DNA of 64,000 bases from CAWAHD01 sp963781785. GTDB lineage: Bacteria; Planctomycetota; Planctomycetia; Isosphaerales; Isosphaeraceae. Under the pieces are notes generated by a model. The model saw nothing but the letters and a program-made list of their open reading frames with translations, did not search any database and was not told where the DNA came from. Made by a program: the position numbers and the translations under genes. Of the stretch, positions 8,099 to 16,414 are shown piece by piece; position 1 is the stretch's first letter; each line of letters starts with the position of its first letter. Where the stretch lies: positions 1,302,001-1,366,000 of the forward strand of contig CAWAHD010000001.1 of NCBI GenBank assembly GCA_963781785.1. Reading direction: 5' to 3'.

Positions 8099-8334
8099 AT
8101 CCGAACGAAGTGTGCAACATTGAACGTGAGCAGGTGTATCACCCGGTGCCCTTGGCAGACGCCCACCAAGCGGCCGTCATGGACCTGCGTGCCGATCACT
8201 CCCAGCGCCTTCCATGCCGGGCAGATGGTGGTGTCAATCAACTGGGCAACCAAGTCAGCCATCACCACCGCCCGCAAATCGCTTGATACATGCCGCGAAA
8301 TGCTCGGCATACGGCTCAAAGCAGTTGTACTCAT
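8047..8334 (-). pseudogene. PIN-domain (VapC-like) toxin, C-terminal fragment
   Basis: The visible reading frame carries MADLVAQLIDTTICPAWKAL, then VHDGRLVGVCQGHRVIHLLT and FNVAHF, which fits the second half of a VapC-type PIN domain, where the conserved pattern is H-D-A-x-L-v-A then h-LLTfN-x-x-dF. The N-terminal half with the first acidic residues is absent; the frame instead runs into the neighbouring fragment. The final residues are shifted by a longer G run in the 55-bp repeat. No antitoxin gene is seen. Probably a decayed toxin gene. Confidence 0.6.
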
Positions 8335-8684
8335 GCTTGTAGAGAAAAACCGGGAACTCCTTCTTGCCTCGTTGCACGTCGAAGCAGAAGCAATCCCCGT
8401 ACTCAGTCGTGGCGAACATCACGCCGTCAACTGCGTTGGTTTCTTCGTCCTCGGCGTCGAGGGCTCCGGCTCGGTAGCCTTTGGCATCGAGATCGCCGGG
8501 ACCAAGGACGCGAGCGGAAAATCCCTCTTGCTCGTCAATGTTTCCGAAAGAACGGCTGTGGAACGTGGTCAAGATCCGGGAAACCGCGCTTCGGGCACTT
8601 GCGCGGGAGGGGATTGATCGGGTCATCGAACATGTCGCGGCAGTCCATGCGATCGTCAGAGCCAGTGATTTGAACGTACCGCAT
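8255..8684 (-). pseudogene. Frameshifted SUKH/SMI1-KNR4-like or related small cytosolic protein
   Basis: Two overlapping minus-strand frames seem to be one gene. The first part (ATG 8682-8684) reads MRYVQITGSDDRMDCRDMF then CPKRGFPDLDHVPQPFF before the frame breaks near 8540-8560. The second frame continues with GEE-rich acidic text and YGDCFCFDVQRG then FPVFLYKHE and an amphipathic end, a pattern typical of SMI1/KNR4 proteins. The total span is 430 nt, one more than a multiple of three. SUKH proteins act as immunity proteins in toxin systems. The family assignment for the N-terminal part is uncertain. Confidence 0.45.
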
Positions 8685-8892
8685 CGCGAAAGGAGCCTCT
8701 GATGAATAAGGAGTGCGCCAGGGACAATTTACCGATTTCAGACGGTCTGGGGAACAGCCCCGCGGTTCCATTCGCAGGGAAGTACGTCGAAAACGAGTTT
8801 CATGCCTTTCTTGAGCTGGCCGGCACGCTTGCGGCCGGTGTCGTGTGCCTCGTCCCGGACGGCGGCCGTTAGGCAGTACGCTGCCGTGCGGT

Positions 8893-9984
8893 CTACGGCT
8901 CCACTTTCTCGGCGGCCCGCACGCGCCGCGGCTCTCCATCCTGCGGTTGATTCATCGATTCGAGAGTCAGCAAGGCCTCCATGGGAGCGATGACCAGGAT
9001 GGTGTCTCCAGGCTCAAGGACAATTTGCGGGTCGGGGTTGACGTGAACGCCCTGCGACCCCTGCTGCATCACGACGTTGATCCGCTTGTCGGATTGGAGA
9101 TCGCCGACGGTGCACCCGACCAGCCGGCCGGTCGGGCAAATCGTCAGGTCGGTGAAGTGGACGTACTGTCCGGCGAGCTGAAAACCCTGGTAAATCTTCC
9201 GCCCGGTCGCGGCGGCGATGAAGGCCGGCGCGGCGACCTGCGACGTCGAGATCGTCGGCATCGAGAACGCACCGGCCACCTTCGTTGCCAGGGTTTCATC
9301 AAACAGCCGGATCACGATCCTGGCACTCGCGTTCAAATCGCGCGCCGTGATCGCAGCGTCCAGATTGGTCAGGTCGTCGCTGGTGGTGATGATCACCGCG
9401 CGAGCCTGACGAACGCCTGCCTGCTCGAGCACCGACGCCATCCGCGCATTACCCTGGACGACCGGAACTCCCTTGTCAAACAGCTCACCCAGGAGCGGCG
9501 CGCCGCCGGCCATCTCGATCGCCACCACGCTCTCACGCAGCTCAAGCAAATGCTTGACCACCTGGTATCCGACCTTGCCAATCCCGATCACGACGAAATG
9601 GTTGCGGCAGAGCGAGGCGAGCATGCGATTCCACTCCGGAAGGTTCTGTTTGCGGGTGAAGACAAGATACGCCAGGCGGACCACGGAATCGGCGACCGCG
9701 CCCAGCCCCACCACCGGCAACAGAAAAAAGAGAGGCTGGAGATACCATTCGTCGGGGAATTCGAGCGACGACTCGAGGAAGATCAACAAAAAGACGGCGT
9801 GGCAGGCACGGGCGTAACCAAGCCGAGGGTGTCCGTACCACAGATGGAGAATCAGACCGCTCACCAGCACGAGGAGCGTGAAAACAACGAGCGGCCAGCG
9901 GAACTCCCAGAATAGAAAGCGGGTGAACCGCAGATACATGAAAAGCCGAGTGCGCAGGCGAACGTGGGGGGCTATCCGTCTCAT
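8893..9984 (-). CDS. Potassium-channel-like membrane protein with RCK (TrkA-N/TrkA-C) domains
   Basis: A 363-residue protein. N-terminal ~125 residues hold two to three membrane segments (FLFWEFRWPLVVFTLLVLV and FFLLPVVGLGAVADSVV). Residues ~128-245 are a TrkA-N Rossmann domain (NHFVVIGIGKVGYQVVKHL, then D/E-type acidic site in VVAIEMAGG). The last ~80 residues are a TrkA-C domain (LEPGDTILVIAP). The pore loop is odd: where ion channels have TVGYG, this reads LIFLESSLEFPDEWYLQ, so potassium selectivity is doubtful. It starts 5 nt after the aminotransferase stop, so it is the third gene of that operon. Confidence 0.85.
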   Translation of the reverse strand: MRRIAPHVRLRTRLFMYLRFTRFLFWEFRWPLVVFTLLVLVSGLILHLWYGHPRLGYARACHAVFLLIFLESSLEFPDEWYLQPLFFLLPVVGLGAVADSVVRLAYLVFTRKQNLPEWNRMLASLCRNHFVVIGIGKVGYQVVKHLLELRESVVAIEMAGGAPLLGELFDKGVPVVQGNARMASVLEQAGVRQARAVIITTSDDLTNLDAAITARDLNASARIVIRLFDETLATKVAGAFSMPTISTSQVAAPAFIAAATGRKIYQGFQLAGQYVHFTDLTICPTGRLVGCTVGDLQSDKRINVVMQQGSQGVHVNPDPQIVLEPGDTILVIAPMEALLTLESMNQPQDGEPRRVRAAEKVEP

Positions 9985-9989
9985 GGCGG

Positions 9990-11396
9990 TCAGCTCGCGG
10001 TCCTGGCCGCGCGATCGACCTCATTCCATACCTCGCCCAGGCTGCGGTCGAGGATCGCGACCATCTCGTCGATCTGTTCGGCCGTCACGACCAGGGGCGG
10101 CCCGAAAACGATCCAGTGCGGGTCGAACCGGCACAACAGGCCATTGGCAAGGGCCCGGCGGCCGGCCTTGACACCGATCGCGGCCGCGTCGGGGAACCGC
10201 GCCCTGGTCGCGCGGTCGCTCACAAACTCGATTGCCTGGAACAACCCCTTGCCGCGCACGTCGCCAATCACCGGGTACTTCCGCTGTATCGCCTCGAAGC
10301 CCGATCGCAGCCGATCTCCCTGGGTGCGGGCGTTACTGAGCAGGTCCCGCTCGAGGATCTCCCGCAACACGGCGATCCCCGCGGCGCACGACACGGGGTT
10401 GCCCTCGAACGTGTGCCCCTCGACAAACCCCGGGTTTTCGGCAATCGGGCCCCAGAAGGCCTCGGCGATCGGCCGCCGGCAGATCATCGCCGACAGCGGC
10501 GCATAACCCCCGGAGAGCCCCTTGGCGGTGCACAACACGTCGGGGGTCACGCCGAAGGTCTCGGCTGCAAACATCCGCCCCGTGCGGCCGATCCCGGTGA
10601 TGATCTCATCGAAGATCAAGAGAACATTATGGCGGTCACACACGTCACGGAGGATCGGCAGATACTCCTCCGGAGGATCGATCACTCCCCCGGTATGCCC
10701 GATCGGCTCGACCAGGATGGCCGCCACGGTCGCGGGGTCTTCCATCTCCACGACGTCTCCCACGATCGTGGCGCAGGTGATTCCACATTCCGGATAGGTC
10801 TTGCCGAACGGGCAGCGATAACATGTGGGTGGGAAGACATGAAGGAATCCCGGGGCGAGCGGTTCGTTGACCGTCTTGCGGCTCTTGAGACCGGAAGCCG
10901 ACAATGCAGCCAGGGTCGAGCCGTGCCACGACTGGTAACGGCTGATGATCTTGTACTTGGCGGGCGAGCCGGTCAGTTTGTGGTACTGCCGCGCCAGCTT
11001 GATGGCCGCCTCGATCACTTCGGCGCCGCCACATTCAAACTTGACCGTCGAGAGGTCTCCGGGCGCCAGCTCGGCCAGCATGTTGGCAAGCTGCACCGCC
11101 TGGGGGTTGGTCCCGTGCATCGGCGGCGAAAAGGTCAGGACGTCGAGCTGATCCTTGATCGCGTCGATGACCCGGCGATTGTTGTGCCCGACCGATACGA
11201 CGTAGATGCCCGAGATCGCGTCAAGGTAACGCTTGCCGTGGACATCCCAGTAGAAAACACCGTCGGCCCGAGCCATCACCAGCGGCTCCTTGGACCACTC
11301 GGCCATCTGGTCACGGACGAAAATCTGGCGGAGGAAAGCCTCCTCGGTCGTCTGGGCTTCGTCGATCAACTGGGGCAGGGGGGTTCCGGTGGTCAT
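9990..11396 (-). CDS. Class III (PLP-dependent) aminotransferase
   Basis: A 468-residue aminotransferase of the ornithine/GABA/beta-alanine-pyruvate group. Landmarks are YLDAISGIYVVSVGHNN, the cofactor region GGAEVIEAAIKLARQYHKLT, the aspartate motif LLIFDEIITGIGRTG, the PLP-binding lysine in LCTAKGLSGGYAPLSA, and GHTFEGNPVSCAAG. A cysteine-rich insert (CYRCPFGKTYPECGITC) is seen in some omega-transaminases. The start is the ATG at 11394-11396; upstream in-frame sequence belongs to the M20 gene. The amino donor is not predictable. It lies between an M20 peptidase and an RCK membrane protein in one operon. Confidence 0.9.
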   Translation of the reverse strand: MTTGTPLPQLIDEAQTTEEAFLRQIFVRDQMAEWSKEPLVMARADGVFYWDVHGKRYLDAISGIYVVSVGHNNRRVIDAIKDQLDVLTFSPPMHGTNPQAVQLANMLAELAPGDLSTVKFECGGAEVIEAAIKLARQYHKLTGSPAKYKIISRYQSWHGSTLAALSASGLKSRKTVNEPLAPGFLHVFPPTCYRCPFGKTYPECGITCATIVGDVVEMEDPATVAAILVEPIGHTGGVIDPPEEYLPILRDVCDRHNVLLIFDEIITGIGRTGRMFAAETFGVTPDVLCTAKGLSGGYAPLSAMICRRPIAEAFWGPIAENPGFVEGHTFEGNPVSCAAGIAVLREILERDLLSNARTQGDRLRSGFEAIQRKYPVIGDVRGKGLFQAIEFVSDRATRARFPDAAAIGVKAGRRALANGLLCRFDPHWIVFGPPLVVTAEQIDEMVAILDRSLGEVWNEVDRAARTAS

Positions 11397-11422
11397 CACG
11401 GTTGTGAGTCCTTCGATTCGAT

Positions 11423-12607
11423 TCAAACCGTCAGCGCGCAGTAAGCAAGGGCGGTGGCGGCGTAGAGGTTGGCCACCCGGACCAGGTCGTCGATCTCGAC
11501 CCATTCCGAGACGGTGTGCTGTCCGCCCGCCCGGGGACCATGAGTGATGGCCGGAACGCCCGCCAGGGCCGAGAAGCTGTTGCCGTCGTCGACGAACGGC
11601 TTGGGCCCGATCGGCAGCCGCGACCCGCAGACCGCTTGATAACTATCCTGGAAGGCCGCCACCAGCGGGTCCGCCGGATCGAGCGCGAAGGCATCGCGAA
11701 TCAGGATCCATTTGGTCGAAACAGTCGTCTGCGTGTCCGACGCGAGCCGCGCCAGGAGCGCGCGAAACTCGGTTTCCACCTGGGACGGGTCGGTCCCCGG
11801 CAACCACCGCCGGGTTCCTTCGAGCCACGATTCTTGAGGATACTGGTTGTAAATCTCGCCCGAATGAATCTGACCGATGAAAGCGCTGGCCGCGCCACAG
11901 ATCGGATGAGGCGCTGCGGCGAGCTCCCGGTCAAGCCGGCTCAGCCGGCCGACCAGGTCGGCTGCGGCGGCAATCACGCTCGGTTCGTCGCGCGGTCTCA
12001 TCACCTCGTGAACTGGCTTTCCCTCGCGACGAATGAAGACCTGCCAGGTCGCAGAGCCTCTTCCAGCGACGGGGAGCACGTCGCAGAGCGGCTCGGGGAG
12101 AAGCACAGCATCACCGTGGACTCCGTCGCGAATGAGCTGGTTGAGCTGGCGGCCGTCGCCCCAGGGTGCTTCGTGCAAGTCGTGGGCCGTCAAGAGCACC
12201 GAGCCGGCCGAGAGTACTCCGGCGTCCCGAAGCGCACGGACCGCCTCGATCGCCGCCGCGATCCCCCCCTTCATGTCGGAGGCTCCGCTGCCCTTGAACA
12301 GGCCATCCTCGACCTTCGGCGCCACAAACGGCAGATGGACGGTGTCAAGATGCCCATTGAACTGAAGTGTGCGGCCCGGCCGGCCGCTTTCCAGTCGCAC
12401 CGCAACCGCTCGAGAAGCCGTGTACCCTCCGTCCGGCCGCTCCACGGCGAATCCGTCGGCTTTGAGGATCTCCGCCAGCCGGTCGCTGACCGCCCCGGCG
12501 GCGCCGGTCGGGCTCGGAACTTCGACCAGCTTTCGCGCGGTCTCCAGGAGCCGGCCGCGGTTGACGTGCGATTTCAATCGCTCGAGGGTTGCTGGATCGA
12601 CTCTCAT
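11423..12607 (-). CDS. M20 family metallopeptidase / deacylase
   Basis: A 394-residue zinc hydrolase of the M20 (ArgE/DapE/CPG2) family. Metal-site motifs are FNGHLDTV (His-Asp), GASDMKGGIAA (bridging Asp), and HDLHEAPWGDGRQL at the place of the catalytic EE pair, where the canonical Glu-Glu is not obvious; the final ligand His is in PAITHGPRAGGQHTV. The start is the ATG at 12605-12607. It is first in the operon with an aminotransferase and an RCK protein, which hints at processing of an N-acylated amino acid; the substrate is unknown. Confidence 0.88.
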   Translation of the reverse strand: MRVDPATLERLKSHVNRGRLLETARKLVEVPSPTGAAGAVSDRLAEILKADGFAVERPDGGYTASRAVAVRLESGRPGRTLQFNGHLDTVHLPFVAPKVEDGLFKGSGASDMKGGIAAAIEAVRALRDAGVLSAGSVLLTAHDLHEAPWGDGRQLNQLIRDGVHGDAVLLPEPLCDVLPVAGRGSATWQVFIRREGKPVHEVMRPRDEPSVIAAAADLVGRLSRLDRELAAAPHPICGAASAFIGQIHSGEIYNQYPQESWLEGTRRWLPGTDPSQVETEFRALLARLASDTQTTVSTKWILIRDAFALDPADPLVAAFQDSYQAVCGSRLPIGPKPFVDDGNSFSALAGVPAITHGPRAGGQHTVSEWVEIDDLVRVANLYAATALAYCALTV

Positions 12608-12660
12608 GAGGAATCATGATAGCCGCAAGCGAACCGAGTCGAAAGGATGAAGGCGGAAGG

Positions 12661-13869
12661 ATGAAAGTGAGAACTTCGATGACCGATCCGATTTCAGAGC
12701 TGCCCCCAGGCGTGCGGCGGCAGATGGAAATCTACCAGGCGGGCCTCGGGGGCAAAAAACCCGAGCACCCCATCTCGATCGAGAACCTCGACCGCAAAGC
12801 CCGGTCCGTCCTGAGTGCCGAGGCCTATGATTACGTGGCTGGCGGGGCCGGGTCGGAAGACACGGTGCGGGCCAACCACGAGGCGTTCCGCCGCTGGCGG
12901 ATCGTCCCGCGGTTTCTGCGTGATGTGAGCCGTCGCGACCTTGGCGTCGAGGTATTGGGCGTGCGGATTCCCGCGCCGTTCATGCTGGCGCCGATCGGTG
13001 TTTTGTCGATCGTCCATCCGGATGCCGATGTGGCCGTGGCTCGTGCCGCCCGCTCGCTCGGCGTACCTCTGATTCTGAGCACGGCCGCCTCCACGACGAT
13101 GGAAGACGTGGCCAAGGCGATGGCGGAAGTCCCGCGCTGGTTTCAGCTTTACTGGCCCAGAGACGAAGAGCTAACGGCCAGCCTCGTGGCCCGCGCCGAG
13201 AGCGCCGGATACGGCGCGATGGTCGTCACGGTCGATACCAGCCTGCTGGGCTGGCGCGAGCGCAACCTGGCGCATGGCTATCTCCCATTCGTATACGGCA
13301 ACGGACTGGCCAATTACTTCAGCGACCCAGTCTTTCAAGCGAGGGTCGGCGGCGATCCTCGATCGAACCCGGCCCGAGCGATCGAGTACTTCCTCCGCAT
13401 CTTCTCCGATCCCTCGCACACCTGGGACGACCTCGGCCGGCTCTGCCGGTCGACCCGCCTTCCCGTCCTTGTGAAGGGAATCCTTCATGCCGACGATGCC
13501 CGATTGGCCGTGAGTCACGGCGCAGCCGGAGTGATCGTCTCCAACCACGGCGGCCGCCAGCTCGACGGCGGAATCGCAACCCTCGACGCGTTGCCGGACG
13601 TGGTCGATGCGATCGGCCGCCAATCAGCCGTACTGTTCGACAGCGGCATCCGCGGCGGCTCCGACGTCTTCAAGGCCCTCGCACTCGGTGCGCAGTGCGT
13701 GCTCCTGGGGCGGCCCTACTGCTTCGGGCTTGCGCTGGGCGGCGAGCAAGGAGTCCGCGACGTGCTCGTGAACTTCATCGCCGATATCGATCTCACGCTG
13801 GGACTGGCGGGTTGTACTTCATTCGCAGAAGCACGTCGGGAAAACCTGGTCGAATGCCACGGAGCGTGA
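12661..13869 (+). CDS. FMN-dependent alpha-hydroxy-acid oxidase / lactate monooxygenase-like
   Basis: A ~402-residue TIM-barrel flavoprotein. N-terminal YDYVAGGAGSEDTVRAN, substrate/FMN motif APIGVLSIVHPDAD, catalytic His in VSNHGGRQLDGGIATLDAL, and the FMN phosphate site FDSGIRGGSDVFKALALGA are all present. The family oxidises L-lactate, glycolate, mandelate and similar 2-hydroxy acids to 2-oxo acids. I chose the ATG at 12661; one at 12679 is equally possible, and an in-frame ATG at 12616 adds 15 unlikely residues. It is divergent from the M20 operon and ends 6 nt before the GspE gene. Confidence 0.9.
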   Translation: MKVRTSMTDPISELPPGVRRQMEIYQAGLGGKKPEHPISIENLDRKARSVLSAEAYDYVAGGAGSEDTVRANHEAFRRWRIVPRFLRDVSRRDLGVEVLGVRIPAPFMLAPIGVLSIVHPDADVAVARAARSLGVPLILSTAASTTMEDVAKAMAEVPRWFQLYWPRDEELTASLVARAESAGYGAMVVTVDTSLLGWRERNLAHGYLPFVYGNGLANYFSDPVFQARVGGDPRSNPARAIEYFLRIFSDPSHTWDDLGRLCRSTRLPVLVKGILHADDARLAVSHGAAGVIVSNHGGRQLDGGIATLDALPDVVDAIGRQSAVLFDSGIRGGSDVFKALALGAQCVLLGRPYCFGLALGGEQGVRDVLVNFIADIDLTLGLAGCTSFAEARRENLVECHGA

Positions 13870-13875
13870 TCCAGC

Positions 13876-15095
13876 ATGCCAGCGAACCACCTGGTCGAAG
13901 CACTCTCCAAGCTCGATCCCGGACATCCTCGGTACGCAAGTGACGTCGTCGACCAGGTCCTGGACGCTGCGCGCAGACGAGCGCAAGCGATATTCACCTT
14001 CAGCCCACAGCCGACGGCCTGCAGGTTTCCTGGAGAATCGACGGGGTTCTCCAGGTCGTCTCGATCCTGCCTGCCCGCGTCGCACCCAACGTGGTGGCGC
14101 GGCTCAAAGTCCTGGCCGAGCTTCTGACCTACCGGACCGACGTGCCGCAAGAAGGACGCATCCGGTGCATTCCCGGCGAAGTCGAAATGCGAGTGAGCAC
14201 GTTCCCCACGCTGTTCGGTGAGAAGGCCGTGGTCCGGCTCTTCGCCGGCCCCGGCCAGTTCCTTCGCCTGGTCGATCTCGGCTTGCCCGAAGCAGTCCGT
14301 GACGAGCTGGGGCAGCTCCTCGCGGAGACCTCGGGCGCCATCGTGCTTTCCGGTCCGGCCGGCAGCGGAAAGACGACCACCATCTACGCGTGCCTTCGCG
14401 AGCTGGCGGCGCGGTCGCGTGGCGAGCGCAGCCTGGCCACCCTGGAAGATCCCATCGAGGCGGTTGTTCCGGGCGTCGCCCAGTCCCAGGTTAACCAGTC
14501 CGCGGGCCTCACGCTCGAGTCGGGCTTGAAATCGCTGTTGCGCCAGGATCCGGAAGTCATCGCCATCGGCGAGATTCGCGACAAGGCCACGGCGGAAATC
14601 GCCTTGCAGGCCGCACTCACCGGCCACTTGATCCTCACGACCTTCCACGCCGGAAGCGCTTGCGAGGTAATCGGCCGTTTTCTCGATATGGGCATCGAGC
14701 CCTACGTTGTCCGGAGTGGGCTCCGCGCAGTCGTTGCGCAGCGGCTGGTGCGCCGGCTGTGCGACTGTGCGACGCCGTCCACTCGCGCCGAGGATTTTCT
14801 TGGCCTGCCGATCGAGCTGGCTCGAATCCCCCAAGGTTGCAATGCCTGCCGAGGGAGCGGCTACATCGGCCGCATGGTCCTCGCCGAGATGCTGCGGCCC
14901 GAGGCCGAAGAAGTTGCGCGAGCCGTCCTGGAGCGCAGCGATGTCCGCCGCCTCGAGCAGGTCGCGCTGGCTGCCGGCATGATCGATCGCTGGGAACGCG
15001 CCTGCGCTGCCGTCCAGGCCGGCATGACATCTCCCGCGGAAGTCCGCCGGGTTCTCGGTGTCGCTCCACCCCCTCCCCGGCCACGATCCCTCTGA
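13876..15095 (+). pseudogene. Type II secretion / type IV pilus ATPase GspE/PilB, interrupted by one frameshift
   Basis: Frame 1 (ATG 13876) encodes MPANHLVEALSKLDPGHPRY and the helix before the N2 domain; frame 2 then continues SDIHLQPTADGLQVSWRIDG and runs to the end. The switch lies near 13976-13990, and 1220 nt total agrees with one missing base. Beyond it the ATPase is intact: Walker A GPAGSGKTTT, Asp box LATLEDPIEA, Walker B EVIAIGEIRDKATA, His box LTTFHAGSA, and a zinc-like site with LCDC and CNACRGSGYIGR. It is shorter (~406 aa) than PilB and lacks the long N1 domain. It begins a cluster of GspF and pseudopilin genes and would power pseudopilus assembly. Confidence 0.82.
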
Positions 15096-15108
15096 AGGCA
15101 AAGCCCTC

Positions 15109-15137
15109 TTGACATCCTCTGACAATTGTGGTGAGAT
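15109..15137 (+). promoter_or_regulatory. Possible promoter upstream of the GspF cluster
   Basis: A perfect -35 box TTGACA (15109-15114) is followed at 17 nt by TGAGAT (15132-15137), a poor -10. It sits in the only sizeable gap (108 bp) between gspE and the first gspF gene. Weak prediction. Confidence 0.3.
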
Positions 15138-15203
15138 TAATGTTTCACAAATGTCGTAGGTATGCGAGGCATTGGGTGCAGGTTGAGGGAGGTTGCGCAC
15201 ACA

Positions 15204-16286
15204 ATGTCGCACGGTGAGCTTGAGCGACGACCGCCCGGCCCGATCACGCTCGATCAATTGCTGGCGCTCAATGACGAGATCGCTGCGCTCGTGCGTGCGG
15301 GAGTACCGCTGGAGCGCGGCTTGCAGGTGACCGGCCGTGATCTGAGGGGGCGGCTGGGGAGGCTGGCTGCTGCTTTGGGGCAACGGCTCAGCCGGGGCGA
15401 GAGCCTGACCGATGCCCTGCACAGCGAGGGGCAGTCCGTTCCGCCGCTTTACCGGGCCGTGGTGCAGGCTGGGGCGCGGTCAGGTCGCCTGGCGGTCGCG
15501 CTCGAGGGGCTGGCGGAATATGTGCGTGGTTACTCCGAGGCCCGGGCCGCCATCGGTCTGGCCCTGTGGTATCCGCTGCTGGTGCTCGCTCTGGCTTATG
15601 TCCTCTTTGTCGGCCTGGTTTCGCTGGCTGTGCCGCGGTACGTCGCGGCCTTCGAGTCGCTGGGCGTGGCCCTGCCGGCTCCGCTCCGGTGGCTAAGCGC
15701 GGCCGGTGGGACAGCCCAGTACTGGTGGTTCGCCGGTCCCGTTCTGCTGTTCATTCTCTTGATCGCATGGATCAGGTCAGGGACTGCCGCACGGTTTCAG
15801 TCGCCGTCATGGGCCTGGCTGCGGATCTTTCCCTGGATGAAGTCAATCCTGGCGAATTACGAAACCGCCAGCTTTTCCGAGCTGCTTGCGCTCTTCCTCG
15901 AGCACAATGTCGAGTATCCGACGGCGTTGATTCTGGCCGCGGAATCGACGGGAAACCGAAAGCTGACGCAGGGCGCGCAGCGGCTGGCCGAGGGGATCAC
16001 GCGCGGTGAGCCGGTGAAAATCGCACTGGCGGCCCTCGACCGCGGCGCAGTTTCTTCCCATGCTGCGCTGGGTGCTGGCAGTCGGCCAACAGCAGGGCTC
16101 GATGGTGAACTCGCTGCACAATCTTGCAGATACGTACCGCAAGCGCACAGGTTTCAGGCCGATAAGCTTTCGGTTTTCTTGCCGGTGATCCTCATGTTCG
16201 TGATCGGGGCGAGTGCGGCCTTGCTCTATGCACTTGCGCTCTTCATTCCACTGGTTGACCTGTTGCGGGGCTTGACCGCGCCGTAA
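15204..16286 (+). CDS. GspF/PilC-type inner membrane protein, first of three (two compensating frameshifts inside)
   Basis: About 360 residues with two T2SSF domains separated by membrane segments (LWYPLLVLALAYVLFVGLVS; VLLFILLIAWI; C-terminal SAALLYALALFIPLVDL). Start: ATG 15204 with GGAGG 11 nt upstream; an ATG at 15162 is possible. The annotated frame is nonsensical between about 16044 and 16150 (GAVSSHAALGAGSRP...), whereas the +1 frame there reads QFLPMLRWVLAVGQQQGSMV and NSLHNLADTYRKR, exactly what GspF needs. So one inserted and one deleted base about 105 nt apart cancel out. Its stop codon TAA is formed by the first bases of a palindromic repeat. Confidence 0.75.
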   Translation: MSHGELERRPPGPITLDQLLALNDEIAALVRAGVPLERGLQVTGRDLRGRLGRLAAALGQRLSRGESLTDALHSEGQSVPPLYRAVVQAGARSGRLAVALEGLAEYVRGYSEARAAIGLALWYPLLVLALAYVLFVGLVSLAVPRYVAAFESLGVALPAPLRWLSAAGGTAQYWWFAGPVLLFILLIAWIRSGTAARFQSPSWAWLRIFPWMKSILANYETASFSELLALFLEHNVEYPTALILAAESTGNRKLTQGAQRLAEGITRGEPVKIALAALDRGAVSSHAALGAGSRPTAGLDGELAAQSCRYVPQAHRFQADKLSVFLPVILMFVIGASAALLYALALFIPLVDLLRGLTAP

Positions 16287-16308
16287 GTCAGGCTTTCCAG
16301 CCTGACTT
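16283..16308. repeat. Palindromic repeat, family A, copy 4
   Basis: Core TCAGGCTTTCCAGCCTGA preceded by GTAAG; the TAA in this flank is the stop codon of the first GspF gene. Confidence 0.9.
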
Positions 16309-16313
16309 CCCAA

Positions 16314-16340
16314 GACGTCAGGCTGGAAAGCCTGACGTAC
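16314..16340. repeat. Palindromic repeat, family A, copy 5 (inverted)
   Basis: Inverted core TCAGGCTGGAAAGCCTGA flanked by GACG and CGTAC, 5 bp after copy 4. Confidence 0.9.
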
Positions 16341-16356
16341 GGTTTACGATGGAAAA

Positions 16357-16383
16357 GACGTCAGGCTAGAAAGCCTGACCTAC
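16357..16383. repeat. Palindromic repeat, family A, copy 6 (inverted)
   Basis: TCAGGCTAGAAAGCCTGA with one loop change. Copies 5 and 6 share the flank TACGGTTT, suggesting a local duplication of a ~43-bp unit. Confidence 0.88.
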
Positions 16384-16414
16384 GGTTTGCGGCGAAAAAG
16401 GAGCGAAATGCGGC

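Noticed and set aside
13716..15422. 568-aa open frame on the minus strand
   Set aside because: It is antisense to the GspE/GspF genes, whose motifs (Walker A, Asp and His boxes) are clear on the plus strand; its translation has no family features and is Arg/Gly-rich.
16283..16383. Possible CRISPR array because of three close repeats
   Set aside because: Units are only 18-bp palindromes in alternating orientation with uneven spacing of 5 and 16 bp, and no cas genes are present.
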